Below, in pieces: positions 1 through 7,932 of a stretch of DNA of 32,578 nucleotides. Under the pieces are notes generated by a model. It was given only the letters and a program-made list of their open reading frames with translations, was not told the origin of the DNA and made no database searches. The stretch is taken from the NCBI GenBank assembly GCA_016932235.1, contig JAFGDF010000218.1:1-32578 (forward strand). Direction: 5' to 3'. How positions within the stretch are numbered: position 1 is the stretch's first letter; every line of letters starts with the position of its first letter. This DNA comes from Deltaproteobacteria bacterium. Lineage in GTDB: Bacteria; Desulfobacterota; DSM-4660; Desulfatiglandales; HGW-15. The position numbers and the translations under genes were made by a program.

Positions 1-396
<396 letters not shown>

Positions 397-458
397 AACT
401 TTTATATTTTAGTCTAATTGACTTTTTTTCGAATGACCCAAGCGGCATCACTATTTAG

Positions 459-472
459 TTTTCAAAGAACAA
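459..472 (-). promoter_or_regulatory. boxA-like antitermination site in the rrn leader
   Basis: On the minus strand the leader reads TTGTTCTTTGAAAA about 65 nt before the mature 16S end. This matches the boxA element of rRNA leaders, which recruits NusB/NusE to make the elongation complex resistant to Rho termination. Its position between the last promoter and the 16S gene fits that role. Confidence 0.7.
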
Positions 473-492
473 ATTAGCAGATCTTTATTTAT

Positions 493-521
493 ATTTTATC
501 TTTTCCCGACTTTGATGTCAA
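493..521 (-). promoter_or_regulatory. rrn promoter P1 (closest to 16S)
   Basis: On the minus strand there is TTGACA (516-521), a 17-bp spacer, then TAAAAT (493-498). This is a near-consensus sigma-70 promoter about 90 bp upstream of the mature 16S end. It is the best -10 of the four tandem promoters. Confidence 0.85.
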
Positions 522-558
522 GCTATTAAAGTATCAAGTCTTAAAAAAAAGAATATGT

Positions 559-587
559 AAGCTAACTATTTTTCTATAACATGTCAA
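559..587 (-). promoter_or_regulatory. rrn promoter P2
   Basis: Minus strand: TTGACA (582-587), 17-bp spacer, TAGCTT (559-564). It is preceded by an A-rich tract (AAAAAAAGC) that could act as an UP element. The -35 and its flank (AAGCTTGACATG) are shared with P3 and P4. Confidence 0.75.
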
Positions 588-693
588 GCTTTTTTTACCG
601 TATTATTACCCTGATCAAGAAATTCATCAGCTTTCCGGTATAAAATACCTGCTATAACACGTAGCGTCTCGCTTATGACTGAGAGAAAGGGGA

Positions 694-722
694 ACCCTAA
701 ATCTTCTTTAGCAACATGTCAA
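694..722 (-). promoter_or_regulatory. rrn promoter P3
   Basis: Minus strand: TTGACA (717-722), 17-bp spacer, TAGGGT (694-699). The -10 is weak, but the exact TTGACA, the spacing and the shared flank GCTTGACATGTTG..TA place it in the same promoter series. Confidence 0.7.
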
Positions 723-837
723 GCACTTTTTAAAACTATCTATCAGGATATTTTCACAGAAAAAACAGATTATTTCACCTTGGTTATCTTACGTAATATC
801 AATGAGATATGCCGGATAGACTGAAAAATAGGACTCT

Positions 838-866
838 AAATTAATCTTTATCCTATTATATGTCAA
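838..866 (-). promoter_or_regulatory. rrn promoter P4 (farthest from 16S)
   Basis: Minus strand: TTGACA (861-866), 17-bp spacer, TAATTT (838-843). The -35 lies only 15 bp beyond the stop codon of the upstream aminotransferase gene, so any UP element overlaps that gene's 3' end. Region 397-881 holds no protein gene, only these promoters, the leader and boxA. Confidence 0.75.
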
Positions 867-881
867 GCTTTTTCATACAAA

Positions 882-2090
882 TCACACCTTTTCCTGATCA
901 AAATATTTTTTCACCGTATCAACAACAAAAGCTAGTTGCTCTTTTTCAAGTTCTGGATATATCGGTAACGCCAGAGTTTCTAATGCCGCCTTTTCCGACA
1001 CAGGGAAATCCCCGGTTTTATATGACAATCCAATATTCTGAAAGCATTCCTGCAGATGAAGCGGGATAGGGTAATACACGGCGCAGCCCACGCCGTTATC
1101 CAACAAATATTTCATCATTTTATCTCTGCCACGCGGGACCCTTATAACAAATTGATTATATATATGCCTTATCTCTTTTTGATAAGGCAAGCAAATGCCA
1201 TCCATTTCTCTTTCCTTAAATAATTTCCTGTAATACTTTGCATTTTCAATTCTCCTATTATTCCAATCCTCAAGGTATTTAAATTTAACAAGTATCAGCG
1301 CGGCCTGGATCGCATCAAGCCTGAAATTTCCTCCCACATATTTATGGTTATACCTTCCTGTGTCACCATGGTGTCGAATCGCAATTATCCTTTCGTATAT
1401 TCTCCTATCATTTGTGGTTACCATCCCTCCCTCACCAAATCCCCCGAGGTTTTTTGTCGGGTAGAAAGAGAAACAGCCGGATTGTCCCATGGAACCTGAT
1501 CTCTTGACAACGCCGTTTGAATACTCGTATTCAGCCCCTATCGCTTGAGCCGCGTCTTCTATCAAGGTCATTCCTGGATAATCTACTGAAAGGTTAAGAT
1601 CCTTTATAGTATTCTCGATGGGTTCCATATCGGCACACTGCCCATAGAGATGTACCGGAATTATTGCCCTGAGCTTGCTTCTCTGCCCTTTGCCCATAGA
1701 ACGAATCTTTGAATTCAGTTTACAGGGGTCTATATTATAGGTCTTTTCGTCAATATCAACAAACAGGGGCTTTGCGCCAAGACGCACAATCGAACCTGCT
1801 GTCGCAAAAAAAGTATAGGGTGTTGTTATCACAAGATCGTCCTGAAACCGGCCCACTTCATCACGATCGCCCAGTCCCGCAGCCATAAGAGAAACTAGCA
1901 GTGCGTCAGTGCCGGACGATACTCCCACGGCATATTTACACCCGGAATATACTGCAATTCTTTCTTCAAGCTCCTCCAGCTTCGGCCCAAATATATATTG
2001 CTGTGAATCAAAAACCTCTTCCGCAGCGGACATTACTTCATCTTTAATAAGTAGATACTGTCTTCTTAAATCCAATAACGGAACTTTCAA
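882..2090 (-). CDS. DegT/DnrJ/EryC1/StrS-family PLP-dependent sugar aminotransferase
   Basis: A 402-residue protein of the family that transaminates nucleotide-linked keto-sugars for surface polysaccharides or modified sugars. Family hallmarks are the N-terminal VPLLDLRRQY, the cofactor-phosphate segment SSGTDALLVSL (about 58-68), EDAAQA with the pyridine-binding Asp179, and Lys213 in SFYPTKNLGG, which should form the Schiff base. Length is typical. The start is a TTG preceded by AAGGAG with a 7-nt gap; no ATG fits as well. It is last in the minus-strand envelope cluster, separated from the deacetylase gene by a REP-like palindrome, and its stop lies just before rrn promoter P4. The sugar substrate cannot be told from sequence, and no other sugar-nucleotide genes lie beside it. 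Confidence 0.93.
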   Translation of the reverse strand: MKVPLLDLRRQYLLIKDEVMSAAEEVFDSQQYIFGPKLEELEERIAVYSGCKYAVGVSSGTDALLVSLMAAGLGDRDEVGRFQDDLVITTPYTFFATAGSIVRLGAKPLFVDIDEKTYNIDPCKLNSKIRSMGKGQRSKLRAIIPVHLYGQCADMEPIENTIKDLNLSVDYPGMTLIEDAAQAIGAEYEYSNGVVKRSGSMGQSGCFSFYPTKNLGGFGEGGMVTTNDRRIYERIIAIRHHGDTGRYNHKYVGGNFRLDAIQAALILVKFKYLEDWNNRRIENAKYYRKLFKEREMDGICLPYQKEIRHIYNQFVIRVPRGRDKMMKYLLDNGVGCAVYYPIPLHLQECFQNIGLSYKTGDFPVSEKAALETLALPIYPELEKEQLAFVVDTVKKYFDQEKV

Positions 2091-2132
2091 TTATGCTCTC
2101 CTTCAGGATAGAATATCACTTAAATGACTTTT

Positions 2133-2167
2133 TAGGAGCCTGTCGGACAAAGTCCGACAGGCTCCTA
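2133..2167. repeat. REP-like palindrome, copy 1 (perfect)
   Basis: A perfect inverted repeat: arm TAGGAGCCTGTCGGAC (2133-2148), loop AAA, complementary arm 2152-2167. The distal CTA on the plus strand (2165-2167) is the TAG stop codon of the deacetylase gene, so the element begins inside that gene's stop. Related copies lie at 4744, 4827, 6134 and 15954. It could act as a transcript-stabilising hairpin between deacetylase and aminotransferase genes. Confidence 0.85.
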
Positions 2168-3349
2168 GTTTACAAGAGACGAAACAGGAACAACCCTGTA
2201 TTCCTGTTTTAATTTATCTTCATATTGGCTTAAAATTTCTAAGGTCTCAGGATGAGGGTGCCCTATACCGACAGCTGATCCTGAATATCTCGCTATGCTC
2301 AGGAGTCTCTCCATCTGGTATTTTATCGCCATGGTTGTTACATCGTGGTCAAAGAACAGACTCTTCTTGGCAGCTGGAACTCCGATTTTTTTTGCAATAT
2401 CATATCCCACTGTCAGGGCTGTAGTCCTGCTGTCAACATAGAAAAGTCCCCTTTTCTTTATTTCACTCATAACCACGGACATCTTATCAGAGCTCTCCGT
2501 AAAATGTGACCCCATATGATGGTTTACGCCGCTGATCCCCGGGGTCTGCCTAAAGATACCGTCGAGCTTTTCTCTTATCTCATCGTCTCCCATGTTTCTC
2601 AGGAGTGTGCCCGGGCCCGGATTAAGACTGGGATAATCCTTGGGTTCCAAAGGGAGATGTAGAAGAATTTCGCGCCCTCTTTTTGCAGCCAGTTTAATTA
2701 CATGTTCGGTAAACGGTGCATAAGGGAGGACCGAGAGATTCAACGGTAAATCGATATCGATAAAAGCCTCCGCTATTTTTTTATCATACCCTAGATCATC
2801 AATAATAATGGCGATCTTCGGGCATGGGCTCATCGTTTCTTTCACATCCCCATTATAATATATCATGCATATTCTATGGGTATGGAGCTCAGAAATGAAA
2901 ATATTAAAAACAATTTCCTTATCTGAAACGTCCTCCATATGAAAGGTCACAACAGGCTTAAATTCAGCCAAGTTATGCGCGAGAATGTCTTTCAGACGGT
3001 TGACTGCTTTCAGATCCTCCTCCTTAATTTGCAACTCGGTGAAATTCCAATAATTAGTACCATCTTGCATCGGGTTAACTGCCGAAAAAATTACGTCCTT
3101 TTCCTCAGTACCGTTCATGTAAATTGCTTCATAAATAAGATGGTCAATCTGAGTTACGTGGCTGGTTAAGTCAGGAGTGGTTGAATAAGCCTCTTCAAAG
3201 ATTAAGGGTGTGGTATTACTGTCATGCTTTGATAAATATAAAAAACCCAGGGCAAATAAACACAATAAAGATACAGAAGAGAAAAACAGAAGACCTTTTA
3301 AGCGATTTTTTCCCTTTTTAACGCTTTTTCTCTTTTTTTTAAAGTGCAT
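2165..3349 (-). CDS. Divergent polysaccharide deacetylase family protein (YibQ-like)
   Basis: A 394-residue protein with a basic N-terminus and one membrane-spanning segment (about 18-40, GLLFFSSVSLLCLFALGFLYL), so the rest should face the periplasm. The C-terminal half (from about residue 176) has the divergent deacetylase (YibQ) pattern: KIAIIIDDLGYD, LPLNLSVLPYAPF, EILLHLPLEP, GVNHHMGSHFT, FYVDSRTT and AVGIGHPHPETL. These supply the Asp and His residues expected at a metal site. In deltaproteobacteria the gene commonly follows ctpA, as it does here 41 bp downstream. Substrate is unproven; peptidoglycan or an envelope glycan is the usual guess. No clear Shine-Dalgarno precedes the ATG, so translation may be weak or coupled. 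The stop codon is provided by the REP-like repeat. Confidence 0.92.
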   Translation of the reverse strand: MHFKKKRKSVKKGKNRLKGLLFFSSVSLLCLFALGFLYLSKHDSNTTPLIFEEAYSTTPDLTSHVTQIDHLIYEAIYMNGTEEKDVIFSAVNPMQDGTNYWNFTELQIKEEDLKAVNRLKDILAHNLAEFKPVVTFHMEDVSDKEIVFNIFISELHTHRICMIYYNGDVKETMSPCPKIAIIIDDLGYDKKIAEAFIDIDLPLNLSVLPYAPFTEHVIKLAAKRGREILLHLPLEPKDYPSLNPGPGTLLRNMGDDEIREKLDGIFRQTPGISGVNHHMGSHFTESSDKMSVVMSEIKKRGLFYVDSRTTALTVGYDIAKKIGVPAAKKSLFFDHDVTTMAIKYQMERLLSIARYSGSAVGIGHPHPETLEILSQYEDKLKQEYRVVPVSSLVN

Positions 3350-3390
3350 TCAATCGACCGGGAAGCAAAATAGCGGTATGATCATAATCT

Positions 3391-4725
3391 CTAATATCCG
3401 GTTTTAATCTGGGAGATCACATCCCATGACTGGATTAACTGCACAGCCTGGCGAACTTGATTATCTTTCTCCAGAAGCCTGTTCACTATTTCATTTGATG
3501 CTTCCGGCTCCCCTTCGTCTTTTTGCTCCTGCTGATACAAATCATCATTCTCCATGTGCCCTTCAAGATCTTTCTCCCTTATAAACCGTGCTGAAGATTC
3601 GTTTTCGTCCATTTCAACCGGAGGAACAAATTCCAGTTCTATGTCCGGCGTGATACCGCTTGCCTGGATAGATCGCCCATTGGGAGTATAGTATCTTGCT
3701 GTTGTTAAGCGAAGACCGGAGCCGTCTGATAGCGGAAGAATTGTCTGTACGGATCCTTTACCGAATGTCTTGCTTCCGAGTATCAACGCTCTTTTATTAT
3801 CCTGTAACGCACCCGCGACAATCTCCGAAGCGCTGGCACTGCCACCATTTACCAATACTATTATTGGATAATTCCTTTCCTTGTCATTTTTCTGCGCTGA
3901 TTCAATAATATCCTGATCGGGATTTCTGCCCTTTGTGCTTACTATCAACCCCGTATTGAGAAAGAGGTCAGACACTCCAATAGCCTCCCTAAGCAACCCT
4001 CCCGGGTTATTCCTCAGATCCAGAATTAATCCCTTCAACTTGCCTTTAAGCTCAATATCATCCAGTGCTGAAGACAAATCATCGGCCGTGTGCCCCTGAA
4101 AAGTAGAGATACGCACATATCCAATATCGGGTTTGAGCATATAATGTCTGACACTTTTCAATGGTATAACATCTCTGGTGATAGTGAATACCAAAGGTTT
4201 ATCAATTCCTTCCCGGCTGATCACAAGTTTAACATCGGTTCCTTTGGGGCCTCTTATGAGGTTTACAGCATCCAGGAGCGTCATGTCATTAGTGCTTTTA
4301 TCCTCTATCTTGATTATCCTGTCTCCTGCTTTCATTCCAGCCTCAAAGGCGGGTGTTCCTTCAATAGGAGATACAACCGTGAGGATATTATCCTTAATCG
4401 TGATCTCAATGCCTATACCGGAGAAACTTCCCTTTGTTTCAATCAACAGGTCCTGGTGTTCTTCCTTGGTCATGAAAGATGAGTGCGGATCCAGACTCTG
4501 AACCATTCCTTTGATTGCGCCGTAGATAAGCTTCTGCGCATCCTGCGATTCCACATAATTATCCTCAATCTGTCGAATCACTTCCGTAAAAATCTCTATA
4601 TTCTTATATATATCCGCATTATCAGCCTTAACATATTCCCTGCTGCCCTTAAACAGTAGAATTGCGATGAGGACCATGGAGATCATCATAATTTTCAACA
4701 TCATATATTTATTGCTAAATCCCAT
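3391..4725 (-). CDS. ctpA: C-terminal processing peptidase, S41 family
   Basis: A periplasmic, membrane-anchored serine protease that trims or degrades proteins from their C-terminus. Visible parts are an N-terminal hydrophobic segment (about 8-26), a PDZ domain (about 100-180, with GSFSGIGIEI and AGMKAGDRI), and the S41 core with GYVRISTF, LDLRNNPGGLL, the catalytic serine in SASASE (296-301) and the catalytic lysine in FGKGSVQ (Lys323). After the protease core comes an acidic, Glu/Asp-rich tail of about 80 residues. The start used is the ATG preceded by GGGAG with a 7-nt gap. An in-frame ATG 39 bp upstream lies inside a degenerate REP-like repeat and lacks a good ribosome site. It lies between envC and the deacetylase gene, suggesting a shared role in peptidoglycan remodelling during division. 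Confidence 0.95.
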   Translation of the reverse strand: MGFSNKYMMLKIMMISMVLIAILLFKGSREYVKADNADIYKNIEIFTEVIRQIEDNYVESQDAQKLIYGAIKGMVQSLDPHSSFMTKEEHQDLLIETKGSFSGIGIEITIKDNILTVVSPIEGTPAFEAGMKAGDRIIKIEDKSTNDMTLLDAVNLIRGPKGTDVKLVISREGIDKPLVFTITRDVIPLKSVRHYMLKPDIGYVRISTFQGHTADDLSSALDDIELKGKLKGLILDLRNNPGGLLREAIGVSDLFLNTGLIVSTKGRNPDQDIIESAQKNDKERNYPIIVLVNGGSASASEIVAGALQDNKRALILGSKTFGKGSVQTILPLSDGSGLRLTTARYYTPNGRSIQASGITPDIELEFVPPVEMDENESSARFIREKDLEGHMENDDLYQQEQKDEGEPEASNEIVNRLLEKDNQVRQAVQLIQSWDVISQIKTGY

Positions 4726-4743
4726 ATTCCATCTCCCAGCCGT

Positions 4744-4764
4744 CTGTCGGATAAAGTCCGGCAT
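4744..4764. repeat. REP-like palindrome, copy 2 (degenerate)
   Basis: CTGTCGGAT, AAA, GTCCGGCAT: the core of the REP-like family with two arm mismatches. It sits just upstream of the ctpA ribosome-binding site and creates a spurious upstream in-frame ATG. Confidence 0.6.
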
Positions 4765-4826
4765 GTGGCAATTAAGATTGTAGAAACAGTCTTATTTCAA
4801 ATGGACGCATTATTCGCGCTAGCAGC

Positions 4827-4847
4827 CTGTCGGACTTTGGCCGACAG
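4827..4847. repeat. REP-like palindrome, copy 3
   Basis: CTGTCGGAC, TTT, GGCCGACAG: arms match except for one position. The loop is TTT, so this copy is inverted relative to the others. It is the second copy in the 189-bp envC-ctpA spacer. The remainder of that spacer shows no gene. Confidence 0.65.
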
Positions 4848-4914
4848 TATCCCCGGTAATTTATACTTATCAGACATATACATGAATCATTCTAACCCAC
4901 CATATTTAAAAAGG

Positions 4915-6126
4915 TCAATTAACTTTTAGCCACTTTAGTGGCTCAAGGTTTTCTTCCCCTTTGCGTATTTCGAAATAAAGGCCAGGGCCAATTTTTAAAC
5001 CTGTCTCGCCGACAAGTCCAATGACATCTCCTTCCTTGACCATATCACCTTCCTCTCTGGTTCTCTCAAGGAGGTTTGCCGATACCGTGAAATACCGTGA
5101 ACCGTGGTTGATGACTACTACTTGGCCATATCCCTTAAGTTGACCTGAAAAATCCACCCTCCCCGGGAAGATCGCCTTTACATCCTTACCGAGTGATCCC
5201 CGGATATAAATACCCTTTTGAGGTATAAGCGGATTGGATCCTAACTCTTCGGAGTCCTTTATTATGTCCCCCTCAAGGGGAAGGGCCAGGTTGCCTTTCG
5301 ATGTATTAAAATCTTCGGGCAATCCTTTCACCTTTTCAGTATCATCCTCTATCTCCAGATTCATTATGGTCTGCTTGATATTTTCAGCTGCATGCTCCAG
5401 CTCTCTTACTGCAGTCTCATAGAACTCTTTTTCTCTATGTATCTTGGCAAGAAGTATGACCTTTTTTTCAAGATCCTGTTTGATCGATGATAATTGACTG
5501 TTTTCTTTTTTTTCTAACTGCGCTATTATATCCAGATCTTTCTCTAAATAGGCAGATTCCTGCCTGTATTTTATTAACTCTTTTAACATAAAAGACATTG
5601 CCGCTTTATCTCCACCCAGGATAACCTTCAGATATTTCATTCTCTTTGCTAGCTGGTCCAGACTGGTAGTTGTGCTCAGGACTTGCAGGTATCCTTTTTT
5701 CGCGTATTTATAGAAAGCAACAAGTCTCCTGGAAAGTAAACCTTCAATATTAATAAGTGATTTATTGAGCTGCTCAAGGTACTTTTGTCTTTCACCGAGT
5801 TCCTTCTTTCTCCTGTTTATCTCTTCTTTTAACTTTTTTACGGAACTTCTTTTCTCTTCAATATCCGCTTCGATTTCAGAAAGCTGCTTGAGAAGGGCCT
5901 TTTCCTTCTCATTAAACTTCAGATATTGTTCCTTTTCTCTTGAGAGATCTGTCTCAATCCGTTTTAATCTCTCATCGGATTCCGAAAAAGCTGCTGAACA
6001 AGACGGGACATCTGACAGGAAATTGAAACTCAATATCAAGCATGTTAATATGCAGGCTACGAGGGAGTAAAAGAGGGTTTTCGATTTGTTATTTAATAAT
6101 ATCATTTGGTTTTTATTCTGAATCAT
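4915..6126 (-). CDS. envC: EnvC-like murein hydrolase activator (coiled coil plus degenerate LytM domain)
   Basis: A periplasmic protein expected to be recruited by FtsEX and to switch on cell-wall amidases at the division site. It has a signal or anchor segment (SLVACILTCLILSFNFL), then a long coiled coil rich in Glu, Lys and Leu over roughly 200 residues, then a C-terminal LytM/M23 domain of about 100 residues. In the LytM domain the zinc-binding HxH is replaced (GLYFEIR where active enzymes have LHFE), and the first zinc histidine is absent. E. coli EnvC is degenerate in the same way, so this is an activator rather than a peptidase. The start is uncertain: ATG at 6126 is used, with an alternative ATG at 6105, and neither has a strong ribosome site. 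A TTG further upstream lies inside a REP-like repeat. It follows ftsX by one such repeat. Confidence 0.9.
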   Translation of the reverse strand: MIQNKNQMILLNNKSKTLFYSLVACILTCLILSFNFLSDVPSCSAAFSESDERLKRIETDLSREKEQYLKFNEKEKALLKQLSEIEADIEEKRSSVKKLKEEINRRKKELGERQKYLEQLNKSLINIEGLLSRRLVAFYKYAKKGYLQVLSTTTSLDQLAKRMKYLKVILGGDKAAMSFMLKELIKYRQESAYLEKDLDIIAQLEKKENSQLSSIKQDLEKKVILLAKIHREKEFYETAVRELEHAAENIKQTIMNLEIEDDTEKVKGLPEDFNTSKGNLALPLEGDIIKDSEELGSNPLIPQKGIYIRGSLGKDVKAIFPGRVDFSGQLKGYGQVVVINHGSRYFTVSANLLERTREEGDMVKEGDVIGLVGETGLKIGPGLYFEIRKGEENLEPLKWLKVN

Positions 6127-6133
6127 TCGTGAC

Positions 6134-6167
6134 AGGAGGCTGCCGTACAAAGTCCGACAGCCGGCTA
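6134..6167. repeat. REP-like palindrome, copy 4
   Basis: AGGAGGCTGCCGTAC, AAA, GTCCGACAGCCGGCT: an imperfect member of the family. As in copy 1, the distal CTAG supplies the TAG stop codon, here for ftsX (6165-6167). It fills most of the ftsX-envC gap. Confidence 0.7.
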
Positions 6168-7058
6168 GTTCTCAAAAAACCTTCCTACAGCAATGAAAGC
6201 TCCTATAAAACCCAGCGCCAGGCTGAGTAAAATAATTAGAAGCAAGTAATCTCCAGGAAGAAAGACTATATCAAGCACTGGAAGTCCAAAAACATGTATG
6301 CTCTTTAATGAAAAGACGGAATATCCGAGAAAAAGGACCACGAAAGCTATAACACCTCCAATAATGCCCTGAATAGATCCTTCTATCAGGAAAGGGATTT
6401 TTACAAACCAGTCTGTAGCGCCTACCAGTTTATAGATTTCGATCTCATCCTTTCTGGAATAGATTGTTAGCTTTATCGTGTTTGTGGTAATGAAAAGAAC
6501 CGCGACACATAAAAAAACACCTATGATGATTCCGATGACCTTAAACACATATAACATGCCCTCAAAACGCTCCACCCACTGTTCGCTATATTGTACTTCA
6601 TCCACTCCTTCTATCTTTTCAATATCCTCTTTAATCTTTCTTGGATCAATCTGATCTGCTGTAGCATTTCTGAATATTATATCATAGGAGGCCGGAAGGG
6701 GGTTTTTCTCAAGGCCATCTAATAAGCCCGACTGGGTACCCAATGCCTCCCTTAAGAGCATCATAGCCTTTTCTTTTGAAATAAACTCTTTTACCTCAGC
6801 TTTATTAATCTGTCTCAGCTTAGTTTCAACGTCCTTCAGCACCTCATCTTTGATTCCATCTTGCAGGTATACGGTCATGGACAATGAACCGCCCCAAGCC
6901 TTTATCCATGTATGGAGGTTGACTGATACAAGTAAAAACGACCCAAAGATTAACATGGATATGGATATCGTGCTTATACTGATGAGGTGAATCAGCCTGT
7001 TATTCGAAATGTTTATTAACGCCTGCTTAAAAAAGTATATCCATTCACGTAAATGCAT
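6165..7058 (-). CDS. ftsX: Cell division permease-like protein FtsX
   Basis: The membrane half of the FtsEX complex, which converts ATP hydrolysis by FtsE into a signal to periplasmic hydrolase activators such as EnvC. It is 297 residues long with four membrane segments: one near 25-47, a periplasmic domain of about 120 residues, then three clustered between about 170 and 290. The conserved FtsX stretch TIYSRKDEIEIYKLVGATDWFVKIPFLIEG (about 205-234, given in part) is present. Its ATG overlaps the ftsE stop by one base (TGATG), so the two are translationally coupled. The envC gene is next downstream, matching the known FtsEX-EnvC partnership. The stop codon lies in a REP-like repeat. Confidence 0.96.
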   Translation of the reverse strand: MHLREWIYFFKQALINISNNRLIHLISISTISISMLIFGSFLLVSVNLHTWIKAWGGSLSMTVYLQDGIKDEVLKDVETKLRQINKAEVKEFISKEKAMMLLREALGTQSGLLDGLEKNPLPASYDIIFRNATADQIDPRKIKEDIEKIEGVDEVQYSEQWVERFEGMLYVFKVIGIIIGVFLCVAVLFITTNTIKLTIYSRKDEIEIYKLVGATDWFVKIPFLIEGSIQGIIGGVIAFVVLFLGYSVFSLKSIHVFGLPVLDIVFLPGDYLLLIILLSLALGFIGAFIAVGRFFEN

Positions 7059-7720
7059 CAGCCCTGTTTTTCCTCAACAATTTCCCCTTTATTTAAAACT
7101 AATATTCTCTGATCAGTATCCTGCAGCAATTCCCGGTTGTGGGTCGCTATCATAAGCGTCGTTCCTTTCATGTTGATACTCCTGAAAAGAATCATTATGT
7201 CTCTGGTAATACCGGGATCAAGATTGCCCGTCGGTTCATCTGCGATCAAAATCATAGGGTCTTTAATAATGGCCCTCGCTATTGCGACCCGCTGCTGCTC
7301 TCCTCCCGAAAGATGCAGAGGGAAAGATTTTTCCTTTGTTGAAAGCCCGACAGCCTTTAACGCCTGATGGGTCTTTTTCCTTATTATGGAGGGGCGTTCT
7401 CCTGTAACCTCCAGCGCCAGGGAGACATTCTGAAACACTGTCTTATTATTCAGCAGTTTAAAGTCCTGAAAGACAAAGCCTATCTTCCTGCGTAAAAGAT
7501 CCAGATTATGCCTCTTTATCCTTGTCAGGTTTATGCCGTTTATCAGGATCTGACCGCTTGTAGGCGCTTCAGATCCGAAAACCAGCCTAAGCAAAGTTGT
7601 TTTGCCTGCTCCGCTCGGTCCGGTTATAAACATAAATTCGCCCTTACGCATCTTAAGATTTATATCTTTCAATGCGATATTTGTCCCAAAACTTTTTGAT
7701 AAATTATAGATTTGAATCAT
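7058..7720 (-). CDS. ftsE: Cell division ATP-binding protein FtsE
   Basis: The cytoplasmic ATPase of the FtsEX complex. It is 220 residues, the family length, with Walker A GPSGAGKTT (about 34-42), Q-loop VFQDFKLL, signature LSGGEQQRVAIARA, Walker B ILIADEPTGNLDP and switch histidine in ATHN. The sequence is FtsE-type rather than general ABC because of FQDFKLLNNKTVFQNV and the coupled ftsX. No consensus ribosome site directly precedes the ATG: GGAG is about 17 nt away. The 212-bp gap to the tolC-like gene contains a repeat, so the promoter could be there or farther upstream. Confidence 0.97.
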   Translation of the reverse strand: MIQIYNLSKSFGTNIALKDINLKMRKGEFMFITGPSGAGKTTLLRLVFGSEAPTSGQILINGINLTRIKRHNLDLLRRKIGFVFQDFKLLNNKTVFQNVSLALEVTGERPSIIRKKTHQALKAVGLSTKEKSFPLHLSGGEQQRVAIARAIIKDPMILIADEPTGNLDPGITRDIMILFRSINMKGTTLMIATHNRELLQDTDQRILVLNKGEIVEEKQG

Positions 7721-7796
7721 ATTATCTTATCGGTAAAACTCCGCAGCAAAGTGAAGAGTTGAGTATAAACTAACTGTGTTGCTTAAGCATTGTGAT

Positions 7797-7875
7797 GCTT
7801 GATCCTGGATGCTCGATACTGGGGGAAATTTTTTCATTTCACATCCAGCGGCTAGAGACCAGCATCTAGTATCTT
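7797..7875. repeat. Short imperfect inverted/direct repeat cluster (GATGCT..GATACTGG units)
   Basis: The spacer between ftsE and the tolC-like gene carries GATGCTTGATCCTGGATGCT and then CGATACTGG, followed about 20 bp later by CCAGCATCTAGTATC. The two halves are nearly complementary and can form a long imperfect hairpin on the ftsE leader RNA. This looks like a non-coding dispersed repeat; I see no gene in it. Confidence 0.45.
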
Positions 7876-7932
7876 TTCGCAAGTTACACAACGTTATATA
7901 AAACTTGAAATATCTTTTCATATAATAGTAGA

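Noticed and set aside
4725..4764. Longer ctpA start at 4764
   Set aside because: The extra 13 codons lie in a REP-like repeat and lack a ribosome site, whereas the ATG at 4725 has GGGAG at proper distance.
7797..7875. CRISPR-like repeats in the ftsE upstream gap
   Set aside because: There is only one pair of related units with no regular spacers and no cas genes; it is a single imperfect hairpin.
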